A stretch of 64,000 bases of DNA from Neoconidiobolus thromboides FSU 785 (lineage: Eukaryota; Entomophthoromycota; Entomophthoromycetes; Entomophthorales; Neoconidiobolaceae). The notes under the pieces are model-generated. The model was not told where the DNA came from. It did no database searches and saw only the letters and a list, made by a program, of their open reading frames with translations. The DNA is taken from contig MU626339.1 of NCBI GenBank assembly GCA_025603075.1, positions 1-64,000 on the forward strand. The letters run 5' to 3'. The position numbers and the translations under genes were made by a program. Shown in pieces: positions 1 to 10,186 of the stretch. Position 1 is the first letter of the stretch. Each line of letters opens with the position of its first letter.

Positions 1-1
1 C

Positions 2-337
2 GGAATCCATCGTAGAGCTGTACCATCTTATCCACAATCTGCTCAATCTGGTATCCATCGTCGTTGTGATGGCTTTGGTGGATGGGGAGGATGTGACGGT
101 TTTGGTGGATGGGGTGGATGTGATGGTTTTGGTGGATGGGGTGGATGGGGAGGATGTGGTGGATGTGGTTTTTTCCCATTCATTGTACAAGACTTTAATG
201 CAGTTGATGCTAACAACTTCTGTGTTAGTGATTTCAACCGTAACACCGAAGCAGCTGTATTCTGTGATAATATCAATGATTTCAATTTATTCGATAATAA
301 CTTTAATGCAGTTAACGAAAACCTTATCATTGCTTAA
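2..337 (+). CDS. Secreted Gly/Cys/Trp-rich repeat peptide precursor, 5' end outside window
   Basis: An open frame enters from the left edge and stops with TAA at 335-337 (111 codons visible, no start). It begins GIHRRAV and repeats the block SAQSGIHRR, also present in the complete paralogue at 3149, so the missing part is probably a signal peptide and first spacer. After the second dibasic HRR comes a run of CDGFGGWGG units, then CGGCGFF and a C-terminal tail of ~60 residues rich in Asn, Asp and Phe. Repeated RR sites in a secreted precursor suggest Kex2-type processing; that is inference. Unlike the 3149 paralogue, which has GGHGGC units, this copy has Trp and Phe where that one has His. Function not recognised. 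Confidence 0.7.
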   Translation, partial: GIHRRAVPSYPQSAQSGIHRRCDGFGGWGGCDGFGGWGGCDGFGGWGGWGGCGGCGFFPFIVQDFNAVDANNFCVSDFNRNTEAAVFCDNINDFNLFDNNFNAVNENLIIA

Positions 338-644
338 GGGATATAGTTGTTTGAATTATTTTTAGTATAGCTTAATTGACTTAGGTTATATTTCATTCAA
401 TAAAATGAGTTTGACAGTAGTTTTATCATTTTAAGTTTTATCTTTTCCAGTTTATACTTTATAGATTAGTATAGTAAACTTAAGGCTTAAATGTTAAGAT
501 TATTTACTTTTATAGTATATAATTTAATCCAAAAGTAAGATGTTTACTACGAAAATCAATATATTAAGCTTGTATTTGTATAACTTCAACTAAGGAGTTT
601 AATCCCAGATTTCTGGATTTATAGTTTCTCATAAATATAAAATA

Positions 645-743
645 TGGGGATGTATTTTTGTGTTTAAGAATTTTAGTAATAATTTTTCCATCCAAATAGT
701 GCTTAAAAGGTGGAAAAATAATGAAGCTAAAAAAACATCCTCA
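645..743 (+). mobile_element. MITE-like inverted-end element, copy 1
   Basis: Starts TGGGGATGTATTTTTGTG and ends AAAAAACATCCTCA, with TA on both sides. The internal block (TTTAAGAATTTTAGTAA ... CAAATAGTGCTTAAAAGG) is shared with the other copies. Plus orientation here means the TTTAAGAATTTT end comes first. Confidence 0.8.
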
Positions 744-1345
744 TATGCTACATTATTCAAAATAAATGATTTTTAACCTATTCGATAAGTTTTTATCCAT
801 ATTGACTATTAATCTTTTTTAAATTTTAATGTTAACACTAACATACTAGATATAGATTTCATATATAATTCTTTATTTTTCTGATATCAATATTTAAAAA
901 CTAATTTAATAAATGGTGAGTTACATTTTGAAGCTTTGATATTATTATTTTCTTTTAACTTACCAAAAATTTTATCAGAAAAAAGCTACAAATTAACTAT
1001 TATTCAAATAATAACACTCTGGTTCCTAGATAGTAAATAAGTCAATAATACAGTATAGAAGGCTTTTAAAACTATGATAACAAAGTGAAATGTATAAGAT
1101 CTTAAAAAATTCAACCAAAAGTTGAAATCATCTTTATCGTATAGTTTTATTCCTATTTAACCTCCAACATCAAATACAGCTGAACTAAAATTGTCATAAT
1201 AATGCCTATGAATAATAAAATCATTTTATTTATTTAAAAATAATGATATGAGGTGCTGTCTTATCAACAGTACTATTAAATATTTATTTGGCGTTTATCA
1301 TTATTGTTAAAAGATGGTAATAAGATAAATCGTTTTTATAAAGGG

Positions 1346-1352
1346 TATAAAA
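1346..1352 (+). promoter_or_regulatory. TATA box of the 1438 pseudogene
   Basis: TATAAAA lies 92 bp before the ATG at 1438. The intact paralogue has TATAAAA 93 bp before its ATG, and the 60 bp before both start codons are closely similar (TCAAATATTTGACTGTTTAT and relatives), so promoter and gene were duplicated together. Confidence 0.6.
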
Positions 1353-1437
1353 CCAACGGAAATTCATTGAAAAAATAGTATCAAATATTTGACTGTTTAT
1401 TGGCTAAACAACTTTCAATACTTTTAAACTATAAAAA

Positions 1438-1718
1438 ATGGTTTTCAATACTTTAGTTTCTTTGTCCCTTTTGGTTGCTACTTTGCTGCCCCACCTTAGC
1501 AACCTCCTCAAGTTCAATCTGATATCCATCGTAGAGCTTTACCAGCTTATCCAAAAATGGCTCGACCTAGAATTCATCATCATTATTATGGTGGTTTCGA
1601 TGGCTTGAGTGGTCTTAGTGAATGGGGTGGCCCTAGAGACTATGGAAGGTATAGCCTTAGCGGTTGTGGTTTGGAGGTTATGAGGTTTATTAACCCATTA
1701 CTCAAAATTTACAACTAA
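1438..1718 (+). pseudogene. Broken copy of the secreted repeat-peptide gene
   Basis: The start reads MVFNTLVSLSLLVAT, nearly the signal peptide of the 3149 gene. The frame is then lost by a small deletion at the signal-peptide end (about 1482-1488). In the shifted frame the homology continues as AAPP, a TAG stop where the paralogue has Gln, then QPPQVQSDIHRRALPAYP and a Gly/Tyr/Arg-rich tail ending in TAA at 1716-1718. The cysteine repeats are almost gone. A frameshift plus an in-frame stop make this a relic, although the promoter is kept. Confidence 0.75.
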
Positions 1719-2144
1719 TTTCGGTAGCTTTTTTTATTTAATAAATTTGGTTTGTTAGCTATAATTTTTGAAAACTTTGCAAATTTATATTTGTATTTTT
1801 GTTTATTCGTATTATTTGATTTATAAAAAATAAAATAGAAGTTGTGTTATTCTTGCAACATAAAATTTAAATGATCTAAGGAATTAAATTTTATTTATTA
1901 TGTTTTTTATAATATTTTTGATTTTGGAATCAAATATTTTAATTTTAATAGTTATAAAATAGTTTTTAAAAATACGGTTAGATTTTTCAACAGTTGATTA
2001 ATAATTTAAATTAATTATTCTATCTTTGGTAAATTTCTACTATCCATTACTATTTACTATTGTCTATTACTATTTTTTAATTTTTATGTTAATAAACTAA
2101 ATTACGAAATCTATCTATACTCTACTGAATTTACTTTTATTAAA

Positions 2145-2246
2145 TGGGGATGTATTTTTATGTTTAAGAATTTTACTAACAATCTTTCCACTCAGATAGT
2201 ACTTAAAAAATAGAAAAAATAATGTAAACCGAAAAAGCACCCCCTT
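2145..2246 (+). mobile_element. MITE-like inverted-end element, copy 2
   Basis: Starts TGGGGATGTATTTTTATG, carries TTTAAGAATTTTACTAACAA and CTCAGATAGTACTTAAAAAA, and ends AAAAAGCACCCCCTTA. Plus orientation; the right end has diverged. Confidence 0.75.
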
Positions 2247-3055
2247 ATGCTTGAAGTTGAAATTTTGAGTAGGAAACGATGGATTAAAATACTGTAAATT
2301 TAATAAATGTTGAACAGTATTATTTTGTACAAGTAGGCACTTGACCTTCATTTTTCTTTTCCTTGTTCTCTCTGTTGCTTCTACAAAAAAACTACATATC
2401 AAAAGCTGTCCTTTATCTTATACCTCAAATCTTCTAATGTTAAACATTTACCTGCACTCTTCTTAACTTTGTCTTTTTGTCTAGTAGACTTGAATTGGCT
2501 TTTTTATTCTTGAGACCTACCTATTCTTAATTTATATATCTATAATTTCTTTATCTCTTTTGTGTAGTGAAATGTAACAATACCATCAATCAGTCAAAAG
2601 AAAATTGATCTCAAACATCAATATAGCAAATAAATTGACTATAATTGGATAAATTTTAGAAATATTGTAATATATTAACCATATTACCAGAAGCGTGCTT
2701 TATCTCTATTTTATCTAAGGGTTTACTTTTATTGTAGCTTCTAATAATAAATCTATCTGTATTTGATTTTATCATAATTCAAATATGTATGTAAAGATAA
2801 TTCGATTACTTACAAGTAGCCAAAGAAAATAGGTTTATTTATATTTTAAAGTGTTTACTATAGCATATAAGGGATTGTTAGAATATGATTTTAATGCAAC
2901 ATTAATATGGATTTGTAGCATTTACCCTTATTTTTCATAAACCATCAATTCAAAAGATAGACAACTTCCTAATTTATCACCTTAAAAGCTTCATTAATCG
3001 GCAATTAAACTGATAAATGACCAATCTAAATAATCATCTCACTCTTTAAAACTCA

Positions 3056-3062
3056 TATAAAA
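3056..3062 (+). promoter_or_regulatory. TATA box of the 3149 gene
   Basis: TATAAAA 93 bp before the ATG, at the same spacing as in the neighbouring pseudogene copy. Confidence 0.6.
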
Positions 3063-3148
3063 CCCTACTAAAATCCTCCCTAAAAATCATATTAAATATT
3101 TGACTGTTTATTGACTAAACATTTATCCAACACTTTCAAACTATAAAA

Positions 3149-3436
3149 ATGATTTTCAACACCTTAGTTTCCTTATCTCTTTTAGCTACTGCTTTTGCTG
3201 CTCCACCTCAACGTCCTTCTCAAGCTCAATCTGGTATCCATCGTAGAGCTATCCCTATAAATCCTCGAAATCCTTCCCAAGCTCAATCTGGTATTCATCG
3301 TCGCTGTGAAGGGCATAGTGGTTGTGGTGGCCATGGAGGTTGCGGTGGCCATGGAGGTTGTGGAGGGCATGGCGGATGCAGTGGATGTGGGAACCATGGA
3401 AACTGTGGAGGACATGGCGGCTGTGGAGGTTGTTAA
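3149..3436 (+). CDS. Small secreted Gly/His/Cys-rich repeat peptide precursor
   Basis: A 95-residue precursor. Residues 1-18 form a signal peptide (MIFNTLVSLSLLATAFA, likely cleaved after AFA). Two copies of PSQAQSGIHRR follow, each ending in a dibasic site, then a cysteine-rich tail of GGHGGC units to the stop. The architecture (signal peptide, repeated spacer ending RR, repetitive product) fits a Kex2-processed repeat peptide; that is inference. His/Gly repeats resemble metal-binding or antimicrobial Gly-His peptides in composition only. It is the single intact complete copy of the three in the window. Function unknown. Confidence 0.75.
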   Translation: MIFNTLVSLSLLATAFAAPPQRPSQAQSGIHRRAIPINPRNPSQAQSGIHRRCEGHSGCGGHGGCGGHGGCGGHGGCSGCGNHGNCGGHGGCGGC

Positions 3437-5398
3437 TAACATGAAATCTGTATTCTATGCCATTATTGTTATATTTAAGTATAAAATTAATTGTATCAAG
3501 TTATATGAAATTTATATTATAAATAAAATAAACCATTCAGATAATAAATTAGAATTTTTATTGAGTTATAGACTTATATGACTATCTATTATATTCTTTT
3601 TTCAATATTTAAATACTACTTTTATAGGATTATACTGTTACATCCTTTGAAATCTCTTTTTCAGATAAATCTCCTTCTTTAGATGTTATTTATCATCTAC
3701 TGGATGGCCTTAGCTGTTCTTTGATTAAATTTTGTCTGACCTTTGAAAGCCAGTCCTTATTTTATAATTATCTCTTGAAGTAAGATCAACTAATATTATT
3801 TTTCAAATAGATAGATAAATAAAATATCAAGCTAAATAGAAGAGTATAATGTTTTTTATATTAAAGTTAATTCAAATTGATGTTTTTTAATTTACTATCA
3901 ATAGATATAAAATATTTAAGAGTTAATAGCGTTTTGAGGTTTTTTATAAAGGCAAATAGCCAAATGAGTCAAATAATACAATCATTGAATTATAAAATAA
4001 AATCTTACAAATTTGTATATTATAATTTATTAATAATTTAATTCATTATAAACAAAAACAGTACAAAACAAAATTTTCAAATAATAGTATTCTATCACCT
4101 ACTATTTTCTATTAGTAATAATGATAAAATAGTGTCAACTTTAAATTTTAATATGAGCATATATGAAATAATGTTCTTACTATTGATATCTAAATATAAA
4201 GAAGTCACATTACTCAATCTCAATTTTAAAAACTTTAACCAATCGAAAACTCAACCACAGAATACTAATACTTATGTACTAACTTCAACAACTTTTACTA
4301 TCCGATTTTCATTAGTAATTTAAAATATAAAAGATAAATAGCCCATTTTCAAGAATTAAAGTTTGGAAAACAAAGTTAATTTTAACTAAACTCCGGTATT
4401 AAAAAAACTGCCATTGCAATTAGTAACTATAGTTATACTATATTAACTTTAAAAGAATTCTAAATTTTCTAATTCTAGAATAAAAACTATTTAGAGGAAC
4501 TCAAGTTTGGAAATTCAATTTTCGAAAAGTTCATCAACTATAAATCTATTTTAAAACCCTCAACCCCAATATAGTGCCAAGAGAAGCTATAAGATAAAAA
4601 TAAATTGAAAATTGGCAAGAGATAGTTAAGTAAATGCAGGGTATATCGACTAGTTTTTAATTACTACTATAAGCTTAATTGTCGGTTTTTTGCATTACCA
4701 GTTGAAATTTTGTAATATCCAAAAATAAATAATCATTAATTAGTACATAGCTTTAATAAGAAAATAAAAGCTCAATAAATTCAATAAATTAAAAAAAATT
4801 AAAAAGTAAAATGAAGAATGGTGATGTCATTTTCAAAGAAGAAGCACTATTCATTAAAAAATAGTCATTAACAATTACATAATATCGGTATTATTCAATA
4901 ATTAGTAATATTAGGAAGATTGTTAGAGTAACGATTATTGCAATTTTATTATAATCATTATTAGTATCAATTTTAATTGATATTTGAATCTCATAATTGG
5001 TATATCAAGCCTTTGCTTGTATAGAACTCAGAGAGGATTGATTGTTAGTTTAAATTCTCAGTTAATTTATCCGTGTCAATTAGCTGTATTGACCAATGAT
5101 GTTAAGGCAGTCGATGTTTTAAATGAAGTCTAATGAATTTTCTATGGGCTTGAATTTGAACTAAAATCTCAAGCATCTATTATTGTCCAATCAATAAAAA
5201 AGCGGAATAATTTTAATTTTGTTATAAAAATAGCTTAAAATTTTAAAACCCTTGGCAAATTGAGTCAAGAATTGAAGATTAAATTGGGTGCTTAATAAAT
5301 CAACTTGAAACTATAAATAACTATCGATTTTCTCCTTTTTATAAATTATTATTTTATATTTTATACTTAACTAAAAAAACAATAAAAATACTACAAAA
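3437..5398. other. Intergenic, AT-rich
   Basis: Nearly 2 kb of AT-rich DNA without a supportable gene or MITE copy. The only open frame (4132-4323) has no recognisable features. Confidence 0.55.
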
Positions 5399-6133
5399 AT
5401 GTTAGGTACATTCAACTTTCATAAAATCACTTTATTCCATTGGATTTGGTTATTTTCCACTTTCGTGACTGTTTATGCTCAAGATGTTACCAACCCAAGC
5501 ACTCCTAGCGCTGGTATTTCCGTTGGTCAAATCATCGGAGGAGTTATCTTTATTATTGTTGGTCTTATTTTCACTTTTGCTGGTAATCGTATTCTCAAAT
5601 TCATTATCTTTTTAGCAGGTGGTGCCTTGCTTGCTTATCTTACTTTCCTTGCTGCTAATGCTATTGTTGACTTTAATACTGCTACTGATGGTCAAAAGAT
5701 AGGTATTTATGTAGCTATGGGAGTATTAGGATTATTAGGTGGTTTCTTAGCAGTTTGTATATGGCAATTAGGACTTGCTTTGTTGGGTGGTTGCTTAGGT
5801 GCTTCTATTGGTTTGTTAATCAATAGAACTAATGTCATCCCAGGCAAAACTGGACAAATTATCCTTGTGGTTGTATTAGCTATTGTATTTGCTATTTTGA
5901 CCTTTATATTTAGAAATGTATTGGTTATCATTGCCACTGCTGTATTTGGTGCTACTACCTTTATGATGGGTGTTGATTATTTTGCTAAAACTGGATTTAA
6001 TACTTTATTCCAAAATATTGGTCAAGGTCCTGCTCCTACTCCAGATGCTAAGATTTGGGCTATGATTGGATCAACTATTGTCATTGCTATTATTGGTATT
6101 TTGGTACAATTTAAAACTAAGAAATCCAGCTAG
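5399..6133 (+). CDS. Multi-pass membrane protein, DUF4203/TMEM198-TM7S3-like
   Basis: A 244-residue intronless protein. Residues 1-28 look like a signal peptide ending VYAQ, followed by a short Thr/Pro/Ser-rich luminal segment. About seven closely spaced hydrophobic segments rich in Gly and Ala follow (from about residue 40 to 240), ending in the basic tail KTKKSS. Gly-rich helices such as GGVIFIIVGLIFTFAG and LGGCLGASIGLLINRT, arranged in back-to-back pairs, are typical of the DUF4203 (TM7S3/TM198-like) family, whose biochemical role is poorly defined. The basic C-terminus suggests the tail is cytosolic. Convergent with the bestrophin-like gene, with a MITE between them. Confidence 0.8.
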   Translation: MLGTFNFHKITLFHWIWLFSTFVTVYAQDVTNPSTPSAGISVGQIIGGVIFIIVGLIFTFAGNRILKFIIFLAGGALLAYLTFLAANAIVDFNTATDGQKIGIYVAMGVLGLLGGFLAVCIWQLGLALLGGCLGASIGLLINRTNVIPGKTGQIILVVVLAIVFAILTFIFRNVLVIIATAVFGATTFMMGVDYFAKTGFNTLFQNIGQGPAPTPDAKIWAMIGSTIVIAIIGILVQFKTKKSS

Positions 6134-6199
6134 ATGAACATTGTTATTTAAATTTATATTAATTGTAAATAAAATTTAATTTTTATACTATAAAATATA

Positions 6200-6297
6200 T
6201 GGGGGTGTTTTTTTATTTCATCATTTTTTCCATTTTTTAAGCGCTATTTGAGTAGAAAAACTATTAGTAAAATTCTTAAACGAAAAGTACATCCCCA
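6200..6297 (-). mobile_element. MITE-like inverted-end element, copy 3
   Basis: Begins TGGGGGTGTTTTTTTATTTC and ends CGAAAAGTACATCCCCA, i.e. minus orientation. It fills most of the 228-bp gap between two convergent genes, 67 bp from one stop codon and 65 bp from the other. Confidence 0.8.
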
Positions 6298-6361
6298 TGT
6301 TATGTTTTTATTGTTTTTATTGTTTTTATTATAGTAAATCAAAAATAACTTTATGAACTTA

Positions 6362-7504
6362 TTAGTCTTCACCACCGCTAGAAAAAGCATCAGCAGAAGG
6401 GCTAGCTGGCCCAGCAATACCGGGGGAAGTAGGTACAGCAGCTTGAATGTTTTGTTTATTTTTATTAAAATGTTCCATAGTAGGTGGAGGTTTACTAGTG
6501 ATTGCTTTAATTTCTTGTTTTAATAATTGACAATACTCTTCTAAAGGTAAATCATTATCATCATAGCCAAATGGATTTTCAATTTCCTCACCAATATTAA
6601 TAATACCAAATGAAGTAAATACAACTATCAATACAATTGGAATAATTAACATATCTTTAAATTGTTGTTCATTAACTCCAACTATATAAAATTTACCAAT
6701 TAATTGAAATGGTAAGGTTAGACAAAATAACCAAGTAATTTGAGATAAATGTACTGAATAAGCTGTAGGGATTGGGGTTCTTAAGATACGTTCAAATCCG
6801 GATAAAGAATCGATTAATGAATTAATATTAGCTATCATAACACTATTAACTGGAGGAGCTAATTGATTTTTACCAGCATATTCAGCAATAAAAGTCGATA
6901 TACAAAACGCAATTTCAATAGGTAAATTGGTAGAACTTACTTCTTCTTCATTTTTTTGAATCATTTCTAATTCATTATTAGGATCATTAATTTTATCAGG
7001 TAAATCAATAACAATAGGCTCTAAAGAAGAAGGTACTGAATATCTTGGTAAATGAGCAATTAAATGTTTTAAATCATTAAATTCTGTACCATATTCACTA
7101 CGTAAATAATGTTTGATAGCTACTGGATAGGCTATTAATAAATCTAATACTTTTTCTTTTGCTACTCGATCTATATTATCTTTTTCTATTACATGGACCC
7201 ATATATTTCTTGTTAGCGCACGAATAGCTACTGTCATTGTAGACCATAATCGACGTCCTTCCCAATACCTATCATAGGCAGTATTCGTTCTAAAGACTAA
7301 CAATAAGGATAAAACTAAAGTAGTTAATGTGGATAGAGAATCCTCAATTTTTAAAGAAACTCCCCCATAACGATTAATGAGAACTACAGCGCAAGTCCAG
7401 AGTAAAAAAAAAGCTAATTTTGGCAAAACATGTTTAATAACAGATCCTTTATATTTTAAAGCTGTAAATTTAAAGGCATTATATTTCACTTCCGATTGTG
7501 TCAT
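6362..7504 (-). CDS. Bestrophin/UPF0187 family chloride-channel-like protein
   Basis: A 380-residue intronless protein. The N-terminal part has a hydrophobic stretch (about 28-45), then SLSTLTTLVLSLLLVFRTN and the family signature RTNTAYDRYWEGRRLW at residues 72-87, typical of the RFP/bestrophin-UPF0187 superfamily. Further hydrophobic segments lie near 255-275 and 285-305, followed by the conserved IGEEIENPFGYDDNDLPLE region that contributes to the Ca-clasp/pore region in bestrophins. The C-terminal ~45 residues are Pro/Ser/Ala-rich and probably disordered. Expected role: anion channel in a cellular membrane; ion selectivity cannot be read from sequence. Divergent from the ICln gene across a 395-bp shared upstream region. 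Confidence 0.85.
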   Translation of the reverse strand: MTQSEVKYNAFKFTALKYKGSVIKHVLPKLAFFLLWTCAVVLINRYGGVSLKIEDSLSTLTTLVLSLLLVFRTNTAYDRYWEGRRLWSTMTVAIRALTRNIWVHVIEKDNIDRVAKEKVLDLLIAYPVAIKHYLRSEYGTEFNDLKHLIAHLPRYSVPSSLEPIVIDLPDKINDPNNELEMIQKNEEEVSSTNLPIEIAFCISTFIAEYAGKNQLAPPVNSVMIANINSLIDSLSGFERILRTPIPTAYSVHLSQITWLFCLTLPFQLIGKFYIVGVNEQQFKDMLIIPIVLIVVFTSFGIINIGEEIENPFGYDDNDLPLEEYCQLLKQEIKAITSKPPPTMEHFNKNKQNIQAAVPTSPGIAGPASPSADAFSSGGED

Positions 7505-7899
7505 TGTAAGTTAAACTAAAAGAAAAGTTAACAATTTAATTTATTTTTTTTGGGTTTTAAGGGTTTGTTCCTTTACAAATTAAAAGTTCGGTTTATCTAA
7601 TTTATTGGTTTGAGGAGTAACCAATTATGGTTTGTTATTGGTGAGATAATTATATCACTAAAGGCAAAGAATTCTTGTCATCACTATTATATTATAGTAT
7701 AGTATATAGTATGTATTACATATTGTTGTATAGTCAATGTTCTAGCAGCTCCCACCCTCATCAAAATAATTAAATACAACCGATTGGTTGGAAAAAGCCA
7801 TTTTAAATAGCCAATCAAATCTCCCATATCATTTCCATTCACTTGAACCAAAAAATTCCAATTTTTGATTATATTATTTAATTCAACAAATATAACAAA
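7505..7899. other. Divergent promoter region between bestrophin-like and ICln genes
   Basis: The 395 bp between two divergent start codons. It contains an AT-dinucleotide-rich run with repeated TATAGTATAG near 7690-7710. No coding potential. Confidence 0.5.
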
Positions 7900-8817
7900 A
7901 TGGTATTAAGTTTACTTAAAAAAGAATTCAACGAAATTGATAATGTCGAATTAAATTCCCAATTAAAATTAAAACAATCGGAGGTTACATTAACTATTGA
8001 ACCAACCCCTGATTTTATTGAATTTAGTGAAGGAACTCTTTATATTAATGAAAGGTAAATTTGATATTTTAATTTAATTTCCATTTCCATTTCTATTCCA
8101 ATTATATTCATCACAATAAAATTATTATAATTTAGTCCACATTCACTAACTAACAACTATTAATTCTTCCATCTTACCTTTTATTTATTAATGTTAACTC
8201 TCTCTCTTCATTATTAGTTTCTTTGGTTTCTACAGCACAGTATCTGAAACTGGATTTAAATTAGACTATCGTAGTTTAGTTTTACATGCATTAACGATGG
8301 ATCCAGAAAGCCATAAACCAATTTTATATTGTCAAATTAATAAATTATTTCAAAGTTTATTGCCTAATGGACACGATACTGGTGATCTAGATGAATTTTC
8401 AGAATTGAAATTTACGTTTCATTCTGTGGGAGATGGTAAGCATTAATACTTTATTTATTTTTGTTTATATGGGAGGAGATAATCAAGGCCTCCAAGAAGG
8501 AAAAAGAAAAAGAAATGGCTTCTATTAATAGCTTAATCAACTAACCACTAGTATTTTTAGCGGAGCCTATTTATATGGCTATTAGCCAATGTCAAGAGCT
8601 GTATCCAGATCAAGATAGCGAAAACGAGCAAGAAACTGATATCAATGAAATGGAATTTAATGGTAGGTATTCTGATGCTGATGCTGATGCGGAAGAGGAT
8701 AATATGGAAGTAAGTAATTTTGGTTTTAATATGATTTTATGACGACTAATGGATTAGTAGAGAGAAGATCCAATGTTAATAGCACTTGAAAAAGAGCTGG
8801 AGAAGCAAAAGGATTAA
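7900..8817 (+). CDS. CLNS1A: ICln / methylosome subunit pICln homologue (four exons)
   Basis: Exons 7900-8054, 8218-8435, 8561-8709 and 8761-8817 join in frame to 192 residues. The PH-like Voldacs fold is recognisable from the paired blocks GTLYINES and ETGFKLDYRSLVLHAL, the segment PILYCQINKLF, and a following acidic stretch. A helix after intron 2 (EPIYMAISQCQELYPD) matches the family segment near the C-terminus. The tail is Asp/Glu-rich. ICln proteins chaperone Sm proteins for snRNP assembly together with the PRMT5 methylosome; in yeasts they influence splicing. Intron 1 has a second possible acceptor 18 nt downstream; the upstream one was chosen because it restores the family's strand length. 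Acting in cytosol and nucleus is family knowledge. Confidence 0.8.
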
Positions 8818-10186
8818 ACATAATAATAAAAGAGATGAATTAGTAATAAAAAAGTTACAAAAATCGAAGTAATTTGGATCTACTATTGAATTTTTTATGT
8901 TTTTTTAGTAAATGTTAATCTTTCTAAGAGTGGAATTATTTAGAAGCTAATAAAAGGTGAGTGAAGATTTGGTTGAGTAATTGATGATAAGTGATAATGG
9001 AAGGTGATTAGGTTTTCCTATTAAATAGCATTAGTTAAAAGGAGCAGTTAACTTATTTTTTTAAAGTTACAGTATTAGTAATGCTAGTATGATTTTTAGA
9101 ACTCAATTATTATATAGAAGTTATATATCGATAAATAGAATATTGCAAATCTATAATGAACGAGTGAATAGTTTAGTACCAAATCATACCAATATTTTAT
9201 TGTTGTAGAATAATAGGGCTTAAAATGAATCTATTAATTGTAAATAGAAGAAGTTTAGTGAAGCATATGACTAATAATTTATAGTGAAAGATTGAATTGT
9301 TTGGTATAAAATTATAAAATTCTTATATTGGTAGAATAATAAAGGCTTAAAACGAATATACTTAAAACAAATATACTTAAAACAAATAATATCCATAGGC
9401 TAACTGATTTTTAAAATTTTAATATAATAAAAGAATACTATATTTTTGAGAAAATAATTCAAATACTTTATTTTGATTAATTAGTGGTTAAGCTATATAT
9501 TTTATTTATTTTACTCCAAAATTGGTAAAAAATAATATATAAAGTAAGTATGAACGGAGGGTCCAAATTATTAATATTGAAAAAGTATTGCTTAAATTGA
9601 GTATGTATTAATTGAAAATCGTAGTTATAAATGGGTCTTTTTAAGTCTAATATTTTAGTTTATGAACAACTTGTTTTTTGGAAGAAGTGAAAAGGGTTCG
9701 ATTTTTCTATTTATTTTAATATAAACGGTGATTGAAATTTAATGTAGAATGCAATAGGTTGAACTATATTGTTAAATTGAATAATTGCCATATAACGGAT
9801 AAAGATTAAGTATAATTAAGATTTTTAAATTAATGAATTTAAATAGTTTCTATTTCTCGGTTATTTTTTCTATTGTTTTTGTTGATATTATATTAATAAT
9901 ATAATAATATCAGTCTAATTAACTTCGCTTCTATTGAGAAACAAATTTTGTTCAAAAAATCAAGTCACACTAATTTGACAGAATTTTAAAAAAAAAGCTG
10001 ATGCATAAAGTAAAGTTGATAGTATTTAAATTAGATAAATTCAAACCGCAGTCTTCAATCTTCTTTTTTAATTAGTTTAAAATTAAAAAATTTTAATCTA
10101 GTTTTTAAAATTCAATTCTTTTTTATCAACAATCATAACTACATAAAATCATTACATCGGCTATTATAACTTATTAAAACCCAAAT
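8818..10186. other. Intergenic with degenerate short repeats
   Basis: No gene seen. Two imperfectly similar ~110-bp stretches lie near 9130-9260 and 9270-9380 (GTGAATAGTTTAGTACCAAA versus a decayed relative, both followed by TAGAATAATA and GGCTTAAAA). They end in a short direct repeat of AAACAAATATACTTA at about 9350-9390. Confidence 0.5.

Larger units (their letters stand above)
338..1437. other. Intergenic, AT-rich
   Basis: No gene seen. It holds one MITE copy at 645-743 and, at its right end, the promoter of the 1438 pseudogene. Confidence 0.6.
1719..3148. other. Intergenic, AT-rich
   Basis: No gene seen. It contains a MITE copy at 2145-2246 and the TATA box of the next gene at 3056. Confidence 0.6.

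Noticed and set aside
43-330. Minus-strand frame rich in HPPHPPKPS repeats
   Set aside because: It is the antisense of the Gly/Trp repeat gene on the plus strand; the repeat alone makes it open.
2115-2402. Frames over MITE copies (2115-2402, 24342-24596, 38831-39043, 44223-44408, 62354-62630)
   Set aside because: Their common KRYLSGKIVSKILKHKNT-like text is just the translated MITE; no gene is implied.
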